Under the pieces are notes generated by a model. The model had not been told where the DNA came from. It was given only the letters and a program-made list of their open reading frames with translations, and made no database searches. Shown here piece by piece: positions 17,360 to 25,046 of a DNA stretch of 64,000 nucleotides (the first letter of the stretch is position 1; each line of letters begins with the position of its first letter). The translations under genes were made by a program, and so were the position numbers. The stretch covers positions 310,001 through 374,000 of the forward strand of contig JAHBVO010000002.1 of NCBI GenBank assembly GCA_019637435.1, in the 5' to 3' direction. This DNA comes from Candidatus Obscuribacterales bacterium. Its GTDB lineage: Bacteria > Cyanobacteriota > Vampirovibrionia > Obscuribacterales > Obscuribacteraceae.

Positions 17360-18406
17360 CTACTCAAAGAGGTCGGGATTAATTCCCGGCCAATCCTGCA
17401 TAGGCGTTTTCGAATCGACTACGTTCATTCCAGCCTTTTTGAAATCGGCTATTGCTTCTCGTCCTTGTTGTTCAAAACCGGGGACGGAAGAAGTGCAGTC
17501 TTCCAGGATGTACACGCGTTTGGCGAGCGCCGGATCCTGCGCTTTGATTTTCTTGAGGATGTCGTAAATAGCAGCTCTAACACAGTGCGACTCTGCTTCA
17601 CCCGCAATTATTAGCGCTTCGTATTTAAGCAAATCCTCGACTGCTTTATCCGATTCTTCACCAACGGTGACACCATCGTGTGCCTTCGTTATTTCCGTGC
17701 CGAACGGCGAATAGTATTCGCTCAGTGGCAAATCGCCCTTCAAGCGATATTGCGTTCTGCTCCAGCGAGCGATGTCGTGGAAGTCCACCGCCACTTGAAG
17801 CGAAGGGACAATTGCATGACCCGGACTGGCTAATCTACCGTGAACGGGCCACACCACCAGTGGTGGCTTGCCTAAACGAGCCAATTCCTCCGTGTAGTGA
17901 ATAACGTAGTCTTGCAACCAGGGCAGAAATTTCATGTCTCCAAAGAGAACATATGCCATCTCCGGATTGACGAAGATTGTTTTACCGACGTCTCCTGGAA
18001 GAACTACGGTGAAACCGCTTGGATGTTTGCCATCGCCATCGGTCCAGAATAGCGGATGGAAAATCTGAAACAGGTAGTGTGTATCCAGTGTCAGAATGAT
18101 GTCGCTTATTACTCTCATGTTGCGGTAAATGAATTCGCATATGTTCGAGGTATCAGACACCGATGCCGGAGCGATCGACAGCTCCCCATCGGCAAGGCAG
18201 AAAGTCTTCTGCTGGTCGATGATTGTGAGCGCAATCGAGTGCTTATCTTTTCTGCGCGGTTCAATTTTGTGAAGGTTTCTCCACTCTGCAGCATTCGCCA
18301 TGATTTCCTGGTAGTTTGGTGTGAAGAAATCCGCCACTTTGTTTTTGTCGTACAGAGGTGGGAAAGGCAGTTCATAAGCAGGTTTGCTCTTCAGTACGTT
18401 ACTCAT
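17360..18406 (-). CDS. Isochorismatase/nicotinamidase-family hydrolase
   Basis: The 348-residue cysteine hydrolase has an Asp nucleophile-activating residue in I-D-Q-Q (Asp64), a nicotinamidase-type metal site D-T-H...H-P-L-F-W (Asp108, His110, His117) and the catalytic Cys in E-A-E-S-H-C-V-R (Cys275). The D-x-H...H metal triad favours nicotinamidase (nicotinamide to nicotinate plus ammonia) over isochorismatase, though the protein is about 120 residues longer than typical PncA, with extra sequence at the N-terminus (1-55) and between residues 150 and 260. It is cytoplasmic. The start at 18406 is preceded by AGGAG with ideal spacing. It lies between the kinase (78-base gap) and the vWA gene (51-base gap) on the same strand, which suggests it belongs to that signalling operon. 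Confidence 0.82.
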   Translation of the reverse strand: MSNVLKSKPAYELPFPPLYDKNKVADFFTPNYQEIMANAAEWRNLHKIEPRRKDKHSIALTIIDQQKTFCLADGELSIAPASVSDTSNICEFIYRNMRVISDIILTLDTHYLFQIFHPLFWTDGDGKHPSGFTVVLPGDVGKTIFVNPEMAYVLFGDMKFLPWLQDYVIHYTEELARLGKPPLVVWPVHGRLASPGHAIVPSLQVAVDFHDIARWSRTQYRLKGDLPLSEYYSPFGTEITKAHDGVTVGEESDKAVEDLLKYEALIIAGEAESHCVRAAIYDILKKIKAQDPALAKRVYILEDCTSSVPGFEQQGREAIADFKKAGMNVVDSKTPMQDWPGINPDLFE

Positions 18407-18473
18407 ATCGATCTCCTTTGGTCGTTCAAAACCGAGCGCGTTGTGGTGCGCGCCGAAACTGCAATTTTCTGTT

Positions 18474-18492
18474 TAACTAACTAACTAACTAA
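18474..18492. repeat. (TAAC)n microsatellite at the kinase stop codon
   Basis: Four and a half copies of a TAAC tetranucleotide cover the end of the kinase gene. On the minus strand they read TTAG repeated, giving stop codons in more than one frame directly after the TAG at 18485-18487. No T-tract or stem is present, so this is not a terminator. Confidence 0.8.
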
Positions 18493-20338
18493 AACTCAGT
18501 AATCTGATTGATTTTGAGTTCCACGCGTACAGCCCTCCATGCGTGAAAATCAAGTTGTCTCTTGCTTCCAATATTTGTTCTAGTTCCGTAAACTCTTGTG
18601 CGATCCGCAATGACGTTACATCTGCTTCCACTTTCGCTATTCCGCTGTTAGTGGGCACCAACAGCGTTTCTATGATTCCTCCTCTATCCGGTATTGCTGC
18701 CGCGCAACTTTGATGAAGTCCATCCATCCAACTGCCGTTGCCGTCCGGAATTTCGCAGGTTCCCAGGCAACTGCCGCAATCGTTAAAAGCGGTGACGCGA
18801 TTGAAAACTTGTCCCTTTTCTTCGAAGGTTACGAGCAACCAGAGTTGTCTTTCCGTAAATCGGCAACTCACTCTCAATAAAGTTCCGCGCATCGCGTCTA
18901 CGTCGAGCAGTTTCCTGCCTGTTGTTTCATCGTCGAACAAGAAAGCTCTTCTAAATTCACCGGCAATGTAAAACCCAAATCCAAAACTGGGACCAGCCCA
19001 AATTCTCGTTTGTTCTTTTAGCACCTCTTCGATGAGTCTCTTTCTGCCATCTTTAATGCTGAATAGTTGTCCATCCTCAATGATGTAGCAGGTCCGGTGA
19101 TTGCAATCGAAAACCGGCTCCCTGCCTCTAAACTGGTCTACTACAATTTGGGTGTGTACGCTATCTTGTGCGAAATGCAATAAGCGTTTTCCTTTTCCGA
19201 CAAAAGTTGACGAGTTCTGAAGTGCGAACCGCAAGTCGCTATCGATTTTTCCTTTGAGAACGACTTGACCATTTTCTCGGATGAATCGCTCTTCGAGGTT
19301 GTAGAGATATCTCAGATTGGATCCATCATGAGTGACGTTCAGGATCACGCCGTCCGTTGCAAAAACAATTTGAGACTTGCCGTTTGATGCTACGTTAGCC
19401 TTAGTTGTCCCGGACGCTGACTTTTTCGACGGGAGCATATCTAGAAGAAGAGGAAGTGGAAATGGTGTCCGCACGTCGTCTTGCAGCAGCGCCTCGAAAA
19501 AAGCAGTCAGGTCCCGCGAGAGAATATCTTGAATTTTTCTGCCTGCCATGGGATAGGATACGTCTTTGTGGAATACTGAAATTCGTTTGAGGGCGCGCTG
19601 CTCAGGCGAGACTCTTTGCATAGGAGATTTGGGTTTATACACACCGCCGTAGGGATGAACGTTAAGCAGCGCCTCGAATAACATCGTCGAGAATGAGTAC
19701 CAGTCTGTCTCCTTTGAGAATCTATCGCACAATTCGATCTGACCATTAGTCAGTTTCAGTACGCGCGGATCCGCATACCTGTTAGTGAAAGTCTTACATG
19801 TATACGTGGAGAACTGCATGCTGTCTGTATCGACGATGTATGCGTCTTTGCCGGATACTAAAACATTAAGGTTATTGAAGTCACCGATGACGACACCACT
19901 TGCGTGCAGAGCTGAAACGGAGGCATGCAAATCTGAGAACACATCCACAATCGTCTGTATGGAGACGTCTTTAGATTCCTGAAAATCGCGCTGCGAAAAT
20001 TCGTGCATGCTGTTTGCCTGAGTGATGCGCGCCATGGTGTAGCCCACAACTCTTCGATCGGCTTGCTGATTCTTGTCGTACACAATCCTCACAGGTGATA
20101 CTACATGAGGTATCAGAAGCTTCGGGAACTGCTCCAGTTTGGTTTGATGCTCTTGCAAGCGAAGCCTGGCAGTTCGAGCGGATTGCAGATCTGACTTGAA
20201 CTGCGGATGGTTGGGTTGTTTGAACAGCTTCAAAACTTCCTGGTCATCTAGTTTGTAGACTTCGGCTTCGCCCCCTTCGCCGATTAAAGCTGACGGTTGA
20301 AGGCGGACCTTTTGATCTTCTATGTAAACAGCAAACAT
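18485..20338 (-). CDS. Ser/Thr kinase of the TerY-triad type with C-terminal beta-rich domain
   Basis: In this 617-residue protein the N-terminal 280 residues form a protein-kinase fold: G-E-G-G-E-A-E-V-Y glycine loop (20-28), V-L-K-L-F with Lys37, catalytic G-D-F-N-N-L-N (Asp153, Asn158) and V-D-T-D-S in place of DFG (Asp170). The HRD histidine is absent (I-G-D), as is common in this divergent family. After residue 310 comes a region of short strands containing a Cys-rich spot, resembling a beta-propeller sensor, not a membrane domain. The reading frame opens at 20368, but ATG 20338 has GAGG eight bases upstream and sits ten bases after the phosphatase gene, so it is preferred. It pairs with the adjacent PP2C (reversal) and the vWA protein (partner or substrate). 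Confidence 0.88.
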   Translation of the reverse strand: MFAVYIEDQKVRLQPSALIGEGGEAEVYKLDDQEVLKLFKQPNHPQFKSDLQSARTARLRLQEHQTKLEQFPKLLIPHVVSPVRIVYDKNQQADRRVVGYTMARITQANSMHEFSQRDFQESKDVSIQTIVDVFSDLHASVSALHASGVVIGDFNNLNVLVSGKDAYIVDTDSMQFSTYTCKTFTNRYADPRVLKLTNGQIELCDRFSKETDWYSFSTMLFEALLNVHPYGGVYKPKSPMQRVSPEQRALKRISVFHKDVSYPMAGRKIQDILSRDLTAFFEALLQDDVRTPFPLPLLLDMLPSKKSASGTTKANVASNGKSQIVFATDGVILNVTHDGSNLRYLYNLEERFIRENGQVVLKGKIDSDLRFALQNSSTFVGKGKRLLHFAQDSVHTQIVVDQFRGREPVFDCNHRTCYIIEDGQLFSIKDGRKRLIEEVLKEQTRIWAGPSFGFGFYIAGEFRRAFLFDDETTGRKLLDVDAMRGTLLRVSCRFTERQLWLLVTFEEKGQVFNRVTAFNDCGSCLGTCEIPDGNGSWMDGLHQSCAAAIPDRGGIIETLLVPTNSGIAKVEADVTSLRIAQEFTELEQILEARDNLIFTHGGLYAWNSKSIRLLSFS

Positions 20339-20348
20339 CTTCGTTACC

Positions 20349-21242
20349 TCATCGCCGGCGTAACGCAATTACGGTTGTGTCGTCCGGAAGTAAACCTTGA
20401 TGACGTTCCAGCTGCATTTCCAGCGAGTTGAATCTGGTAACTTCGCTGTTTAGCTGGCGCAGCCAGGGCGTTAACGAATCAGGGTTTTCTTCCGTAAAGA
20501 AGTTGTCGTCATTCCAAATTTGACTGATGTGTCCGACCGGTCGATTTTTACCAGGAATTGCTCGCCGTTCTTTGTCCAGGAGGTCTCTCAAGCCATCAGT
20601 AGCGATCATCACGGTCTCGAGGTCTTCAGTAGGAATTACTTTGTGTAATTTGATCTTCAGGAAGTCATCTTCAAATCTAGAGTTTCCGAAAAGCGAGTAT
20701 GCAAGATAGGGCGGCGCATTTCCCGGATATGGACCAATTTCCCGGAGCTCTCCATTGACGGCGTAGATCCCGTCTCCCAGTGAAAAGACGACGGTCTTAT
20801 GGAGAGTGACGATGACGCCAACAGTCGTAAAAAGTAGATAGTCTTGGATGAAGTTTTTGAAATCGCAATTGCAGAATTCATTGAAATCATGTCTGCAGAT
20901 GCCAACTTCCATACTGCTGATTATTTTTCTAAGCTGCTTTAAACAGCGCTTCTTCGTTTGCTCAAGCTGTTCCGAAATCGAGTCTTTGGTCGCCACCATG
21001 GACAGTGCCCCAGAGCGTGCCAGCTCGAGCATCGCTCGACTTAGGAGTACTCCACCGATTTTTGCGCCGATTTCCGAATGCCGCCCGCTTCCGCAGCCAT
21101 CGAGAACAAGTGCGATTATGCAATCTTCGTACCGTTGCAATTCAAAACTGTCTTGATTGTTGGAGCCTTTCAGCAGATTGCCATATCCGATATGAGATCT
21201 GCCAGGAATCGTGCCAGCAGAGATTTGAAACCCGAGAGCCAT
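20349..21242 (-). CDS. PP2C-family protein phosphatase
   Basis: The 297-residue protein has the PP2C metal-binding motifs: N-Q-D-S-F (Asp31), L-V-L-D-G-C-G-S-G (Asp48, Gly49), F-S-L-G-D-G (Asp157), I-A-T-D-G (Asp216) and a final P-D-D-T-T-V. It should be a Mn/Mg-dependent Ser/Thr phosphatase in the cytoplasm. GGGAGG lies five bases before the ATG. It is the first gene of the four-gene run and is directly followed by the kinase it presumably antagonises. A GAAC-N4-GTTC palindrome is in its upstream region at 21290-21301. Confidence 0.93.
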   Translation of the reverse strand: MALGFQISAGTIPGRSHIGYGNLLKGSNNQDSFELQRYEDCIIALVLDGCGSGRHSEIGAKIGGVLLSRAMLELARSGALSMVATKDSISEQLEQTKKRCLKQLRKIISSMEVGICRHDFNEFCNCDFKNFIQDYLLFTTVGVIVTLHKTVVFSLGDGIYAVNGELREIGPYPGNAPPYLAYSLFGNSRFEDDFLKIKLHKVIPTEDLETVMIATDGLRDLLDKERRAIPGKNRPVGHISQIWNDDNFFTEENPDSLTPWLRQLNSEVTRFNSLEMQLERHQGLLPDDTTVIALRRR

Positions 21243-21640
21243 AAAAACCTCCCGCGCCTGACTGTAAAAATCGCGCGCTCACGCAGGAAGAACTGTTGTT
21301 CGTCCGTGCAAATTATTTTGTTTTGAATCTCGCCAAGTAAGCGTTATTCATACGATAACCTTCCGCCGATTCTTTGTCAAGGATCGGCGCGGTCGGTTCT
21401 GAGATCGTAGAAATTGTGTGGATTAGCGAACGGTAAATGTACGTTTAGTGGGTTCAATTACTCGCGCGTTTCTGGAAATCGAGTGACTTTCCTTGCTCTG
21501 TTCGCGCTGTTCCAAAGCGACCAGCTTGTCTGGGTTCCAGCGTTAAATCCATACAAGCAGAAACGCGGAGTTCTGTAGTATCGTATGTTTATACACAGAC
21601 AGAAAACGGCGCTCTGAACCGCGCCGACGGAGAATGCGAC
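21243..21640. other. Divergent intergenic region between PP2C and TPR genes
   Basis: There is no gene in these 398 bases. It must hold the promoters for the leftward signalling operon and the rightward TPR gene. Visible structures are GAACTGTTGTTC at 21290-21301 (a LexA-box-like palindrome) and a seven-base inverted repeat CGCCGAT...ATCGGCG around 21364-21390. I see no strong -35/-10 pair on either strand. Confidence 0.6.
21290..21301. promoter_or_regulatory. LexA-box-like palindrome upstream of PP2C operon
   Basis: GAAC-TGTT-GTTC is a perfect GAAC-N4-GTTC palindrome, the core of the Gram-positive-type LexA operator, centred about 53 bases before the PP2C start. By chance this core is expected about once in a window of this length, so the match is suggestive only. 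Confidence 0.25.
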
Positions 21641-22639
21641 ATGATAAAAGCACCGCCGCGAACCGTACCTTCTCACCTGGAACCGAGAGACTATTGTCGG
21701 CTTGCTGTTCAATACTACCTCATGGGCTGGACGCGTCAGGCTGTGAAATCCGGCCGTCTTGCGCTTCAGAGTAACCCGTCCGCTCACGGCAACTCGCCGC
21801 TGGGCGATTTAAGCGAAGAGGATTATGGTCGGTTTCGCCAGATGGTTCAGGGACTTGATACGAGCGTGTCAATTGGCGAGCAATTTTTCGGCGTTAGTAG
21901 AACAGTAAACGATTTCATGCAGGAGGGCGCCGAGGCGACTTCGGCTTTTGCGGATGAGCTCATCCGTGACAATAAGGCTCTCAAGCTTTTGAAGTTTGGG
22001 TTGGAGGAGGCTGCTCGTCAGATTTCGACGGGGGCGCAGGATTTGTTTGAGCAGGCGCTCGAGCAGGCTGTCAAAGTAGCGCAGCCGCCCAAGCCGGTTC
22101 CGGATGGTTTGACTTCTCAGGGTTATCTTGATCTTGCGAAGCAGTATCTGCAATTCGGCTGGACAGAACAGGCTCGAGATAGTTTGCTCAAGGTTCGTGA
22201 AATGGAAGGTGAGCGCTTGAAAGGTGCTCTTGCTTGGACGTTGCTACGCACTCAGCTGCCGAAGGAACCGCTGCCGTTTCTGGCTGAAGAAGGTTTGGCT
22301 GAAGCTCGTCGTAAGTCTATGCGTGGCGCGGAAGACGCGGCTATCGAAGTCTTGGAAGAGCTCATTCAGCGTTACCCGGATCTTGAGCTGCCTTATGTGG
22401 TGCTCTCTAATTACGAGCTGCGAAACGGTCGACTTGAAAAGGCGCGGTCGCTGCTGAACACAGCCGCAAAACTCAACCCGAATTATCTGAATACTTGGCT
22501 TCAACTCGCCAAAGTTCATGCAATCGGTGGTGACATTCTCGAGTCGCAGCGTTGTTTGGATAGAGCAACGGATCTCGATCCCGACGATTTCGCGATTCCG
22601 CCTCTGCGTCAGCTAATATCGATCCTGTCCCGACTCTAG
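21641..22639 (+). CDS. TPR-repeat protein
   Basis: This 332-residue cytoplasmic protein contains several tetratricopeptide motifs. Two related segments (about residues 16-45 and 158-190) share a Y-x-x-L-A-x-Q-Y...G-W-T-x-Q-A pattern, and the C-terminal 120 residues form three more helical pairs with typical Y-x-x-x-S/A-x-Y/L and P-N-Y/D spacing. TPR proteins are scaffolds; no enzymatic domain is present. GGAG lies eight bases before the ATG at 21641. It is transcribed away from the PP2C operon. Partners cannot be inferred from the neighbourhood. Confidence 0.85.
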   Translation: MIKAPPRTVPSHLEPRDYCRLAVQYYLMGWTRQAVKSGRLALQSNPSAHGNSPLGDLSEEDYGRFRQMVQGLDTSVSIGEQFFGVSRTVNDFMQEGAEATSAFADELIRDNKALKLLKFGLEEAARQISTGAQDLFEQALEQAVKVAQPPKPVPDGLTSQGYLDLAKQYLQFGWTEQARDSLLKVREMEGERLKGALAWTLLRTQLPKEPLPFLAEEGLAEARRKSMRGAEDAAIEVLEELIQRYPDLELPYVVLSNYELRNGRLEKARSLLNTAAKLNPNYLNTWLQLAKVHAIGGDILESQRCLDRATDLDPDDFAIPPLRQLISILSRL

Positions 22640-22898
22640 CCTGACGCGGTTTGTCCTTGCGCACGCACGCTCCTGATGCAGTCGCAATTAAAGGCTTCAT
22701 GATCTTGTGAAAATGATCTGATAATGTGCCTGAACGCACTAAATTTGCGTATTTCCACCATTACGGTAGTATGAGACTAAAGTTATATTGGTTAGTGGAA
22801 TTCGATCACTGGGCAAGTCATAGCAAAGCGCCCTACGGGCTGTTGTCAATGCAAGACTGCTGAAGTTTAAACCCCGTTCCAAGAAGAGTTTCAAAGTT

Positions 22899-23219
22899 AT
22901 GGACACTTTCACCCAGGCATCGATGTATGGAACTACACCCCTTGAAGAGAAGGCGGAACAGTTTGCATCGCTTTTGCGGGCCGGTCTTGAGGATGAGTTC
23001 GTTAAGCAGTTTCAGCGCTCGACAGCCGGTATGGATGAGTGTCAGGCGGATGCGCTTATCGCGCTAGTCAATATGCGCCTTTCCAATGGCATTCGGCGTC
23101 GCGATCTGAAGGTTGTCATCGCACGCAAGGCTGACAGTCCAAACACTGTCACGGTGCTAGACCGTTCGCGCTTCTTCGGCAGCGGATGGTCTGTGGCGCG
23201 CCAGACTTTTGCGATTTAA
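22899..23219 (+). CDS. Small hypothetical protein
   Basis: The 106-residue soluble protein is acidic in the first half and basic in the second (R-R-R-D-L-K-V-V-I-A-R-K). It resembles no family I know. It has an ATG start and ends 116 bases before the aminotransferase gene on the same strand. The 259 bases before it (22640-22898) hold no gene. Confidence 0.55.
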   Translation: MDTFTQASMYGTTPLEEKAEQFASLLRAGLEDEFVKQFQRSTAGMDECQADALIALVNMRLSNGIRRRDLKVVIARKADSPNTVTVLDRSRFFGSGWSVARQTFAI

Positions 23220-23335
23220 AACAGAAAGCGTTTCCCAAGCTTTAACCTTGTAAAACAGAATCGCGGGTTCGCGAGGTTGTATATTATGAGGATTATTTTT
23301 CGCGCGTCACAGAACGCCGCCAGCAGGAGAACGCC

Positions 23336-24523
23336 ATGCAGTCTCAGACGAGAAAGACCGGTTCGGCTAAAGCCAATCAGTTCAAAGAGTCGGTTATCCG
23401 AGAAATGTCGCGGCTTGCGGCGCAGCATAAAGCTGTCAACTTAGCCCAGGGTCTTCCTGATTTTGCTGCACCACTCGAACTCAAGGAAGCGGCTATAAAA
23501 GCCATTCTTGACGACGTCAATCAGTACGCGATCACCTGGGGCGATAGACCTTTTCGCGAGGCGATCGCCGCAAAAACAAAAAACTATCTGGGACTGACTA
23601 TCGATCCAGAGAAAAACATCACCGTCACCTGCGGGGCTACCGAGGCGATGGTCGCAGGTATGCTGGCACTCGTGGATCCTGATGAAGAGGTCATAGTCTT
23701 CGAACCCTTTTATGAAAACTACGGACCCGATGCCATCTTATCCGGTGCCAAACCGCGCTATGTAAAACTAAATGCACCGAACTGGGACTTTGACGAAGAT
23801 GAGCTCAGGCAGGCGTTTAACAGTAAGACGCGAGCGATTATCGTCAACACTCCTCACAATCCAACCGGGAAAGTTTTCAAAAAAGAAGAGCTCGAGTTCA
23901 TCGCAGGCTTATGCCAAAAGCACGGTGTGCTGTGCTTTACCGATGAAATCTATGAGCACATTTTGTACGATGACGCAAAGCATATTGCGATGGCTTCGAT
24001 TCCGGGAATGGAAGATCTGACTGTCACGATCAACAGTTTATCCAAAACATACAGTGTTACCGGTTGGCGTGTGGGCTGGGCAATCGCTCATGAAGACTTG
24101 ACCTTGCCGATACGAAAAGTTCACGATTTCCTGACGGTCGGATCGCCTGCACCACTTCAGCGCGCGGGAGCAGCCGCCGTTAATTTGCCACAGAAGTTTT
24201 ATTCCGACATGCATGAAGAATACGCTATTCGTCGTAAGGTAATGCTGGAAATCCTTGATGAGTCAGGCATTCCGTATTACAAACCGGAAGGTGCCTATTA
24301 CGTTTTTTGTGATGTGAATAAGTTCGGTTACAAAGACGATTTAGCAATCACTAAGCATCTGGTGCGAGAAGTTGGTGTTGCTGTTGTCCCTGGAAGCAGT
24401 TTCTTCCGCAAATCCGAAACCGAGGAAGCGAGGCACTTCATCAGATTCTGTTTCAGCAGAAAGATGGAGACGCTTGAGACTGCTCGCGAACGGTTGAAGA
24501 AGTTGGCGCCATTCAAAGCTTAG
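23336..24523 (+). CDS. PLP-dependent aminotransferase, class I/II
   Basis: The 395-residue protein is a fold-type I aminotransferase: N-L-A-Q-G-L-P-D-F near the N-terminus (35-43), T-C-G-A-T-E (98-103, cofactor phosphate), N-x-P-H-N-P-T-G (171-178), D-E-I-Y (203-206) and the Schiff-base lysine in S-L-S-K-T-Y (Lys237) followed by G-W-R-V-G-W. The closest familiar enzymes are the kynurenine/glutamine-phenylpyruvate aminotransferases, the methionine aminotransferase YbdL and related aspartate-type enzymes. The exact amino acid cannot be told. AGGAG precedes the ATG by six bases. The gene is monocistronic and cytoplasmic. Confidence 0.93.
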   Translation: MQSQTRKTGSAKANQFKESVIREMSRLAAQHKAVNLAQGLPDFAAPLELKEAAIKAILDDVNQYAITWGDRPFREAIAAKTKNYLGLTIDPEKNITVTCGATEAMVAGMLALVDPDEEVIVFEPFYENYGPDAILSGAKPRYVKLNAPNWDFDEDELRQAFNSKTRAIIVNTPHNPTGKVFKKEELEFIAGLCQKHGVLCFTDEIYEHILYDDAKHIAMASIPGMEDLTVTINSLSKTYSVTGWRVGWAIAHEDLTLPIRKVHDFLTVGSPAPLQRAGAAAVNLPQKFYSDMHEEYAIRRKVMLEILDESGIPYYKPEGAYYVFCDVNKFGYKDDLAITKHLVREVGVAVVPGSSFFRKSETEEARHFIRFCFSRKMETLETARERLKKLAPFKA

Positions 24524-24595
24524 AGTAAGCAGCGTTCCGCTGGGAACATAGAGTGAATGCACTTGAAACTGGAACGTCTTTTTCGGAGCCGTGAT

Positions 24596-24964
24596 TTATT
24601 GGATCACGCCGACTGCCTGTAACAATCCGACGATTACTATAACCTCAGCGATGCTGCAGATCACGAGCATCATGCCAGATGGCATAAATTTTTTCGTCTT
24701 CGCCAAACGCGACGCAAACATACCATCGAGAAGGAAGAGAAGTACCGTAGCTGCAACCAGACCGGCTCTCAAATCTGCCTGGGTTACGAAGAAGCTTACT
24801 GCCAAGAGGATACCGCTGATTACACCGGCAATTAGAGATGCTTTACTCTTTGCTTTTACAAAGCCCATGATGCCGCCGAGTGCGACTAAAATTGCAGTAC
24901 CTAGAATTGTGTACTGTGCGATGGGAATGAATTGACCTACGGCGGCGCCTGTTTCTGGATTCAT
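24596..24964 (-). CDS. TMEM14-family membrane protein
   Basis: This 122-residue protein has four hydrophobic helices. The pattern G-G-I-M-G-F-V-K-A-K-S-K-A-S-L-I-A-G (about 29-46) and T-K-K-F-M-P-S-G (about 89-96) is the TMEM14/UPF0136 signature known from mitochondria and cyanobacteria, where members are linked to small-molecule or haem-precursor transport. AGGAT precedes the ATG. The gene is convergent with the aminotransferase gene and upstream of the phosphatase gene on the same strand. Confidence 0.85.
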   Translation of the reverse strand: MNPETGAAVGQFIPIAQYTILGTAILVALGGIMGFVKAKSKASLIAGVISGILLAVSFFVTQADLRAGLVAATVLLFLLDGMFASRLAKTKKFMPSGMMLVICSIAEVIVIVGLLQAVGVIQ

Positions 24965-25046
24965 TGAGATTTATCCTTTGCTATTTGCTTCAGATTCTAG
25001 CGCGTTAAGCAGCGTCTCAAGTGAAGGCGGTTTCAAGTTCTTGCAT

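Noticed and set aside
22800..22870. GGGCAA and GCAAAGC elements reminiscent of a cyclic-di-GMP-I (GEMM) riboswitch
   Set aside because: Only five bases separate the two elements, so the P1b hairpin of the aptamer cannot form and there is no tetraloop receptor.
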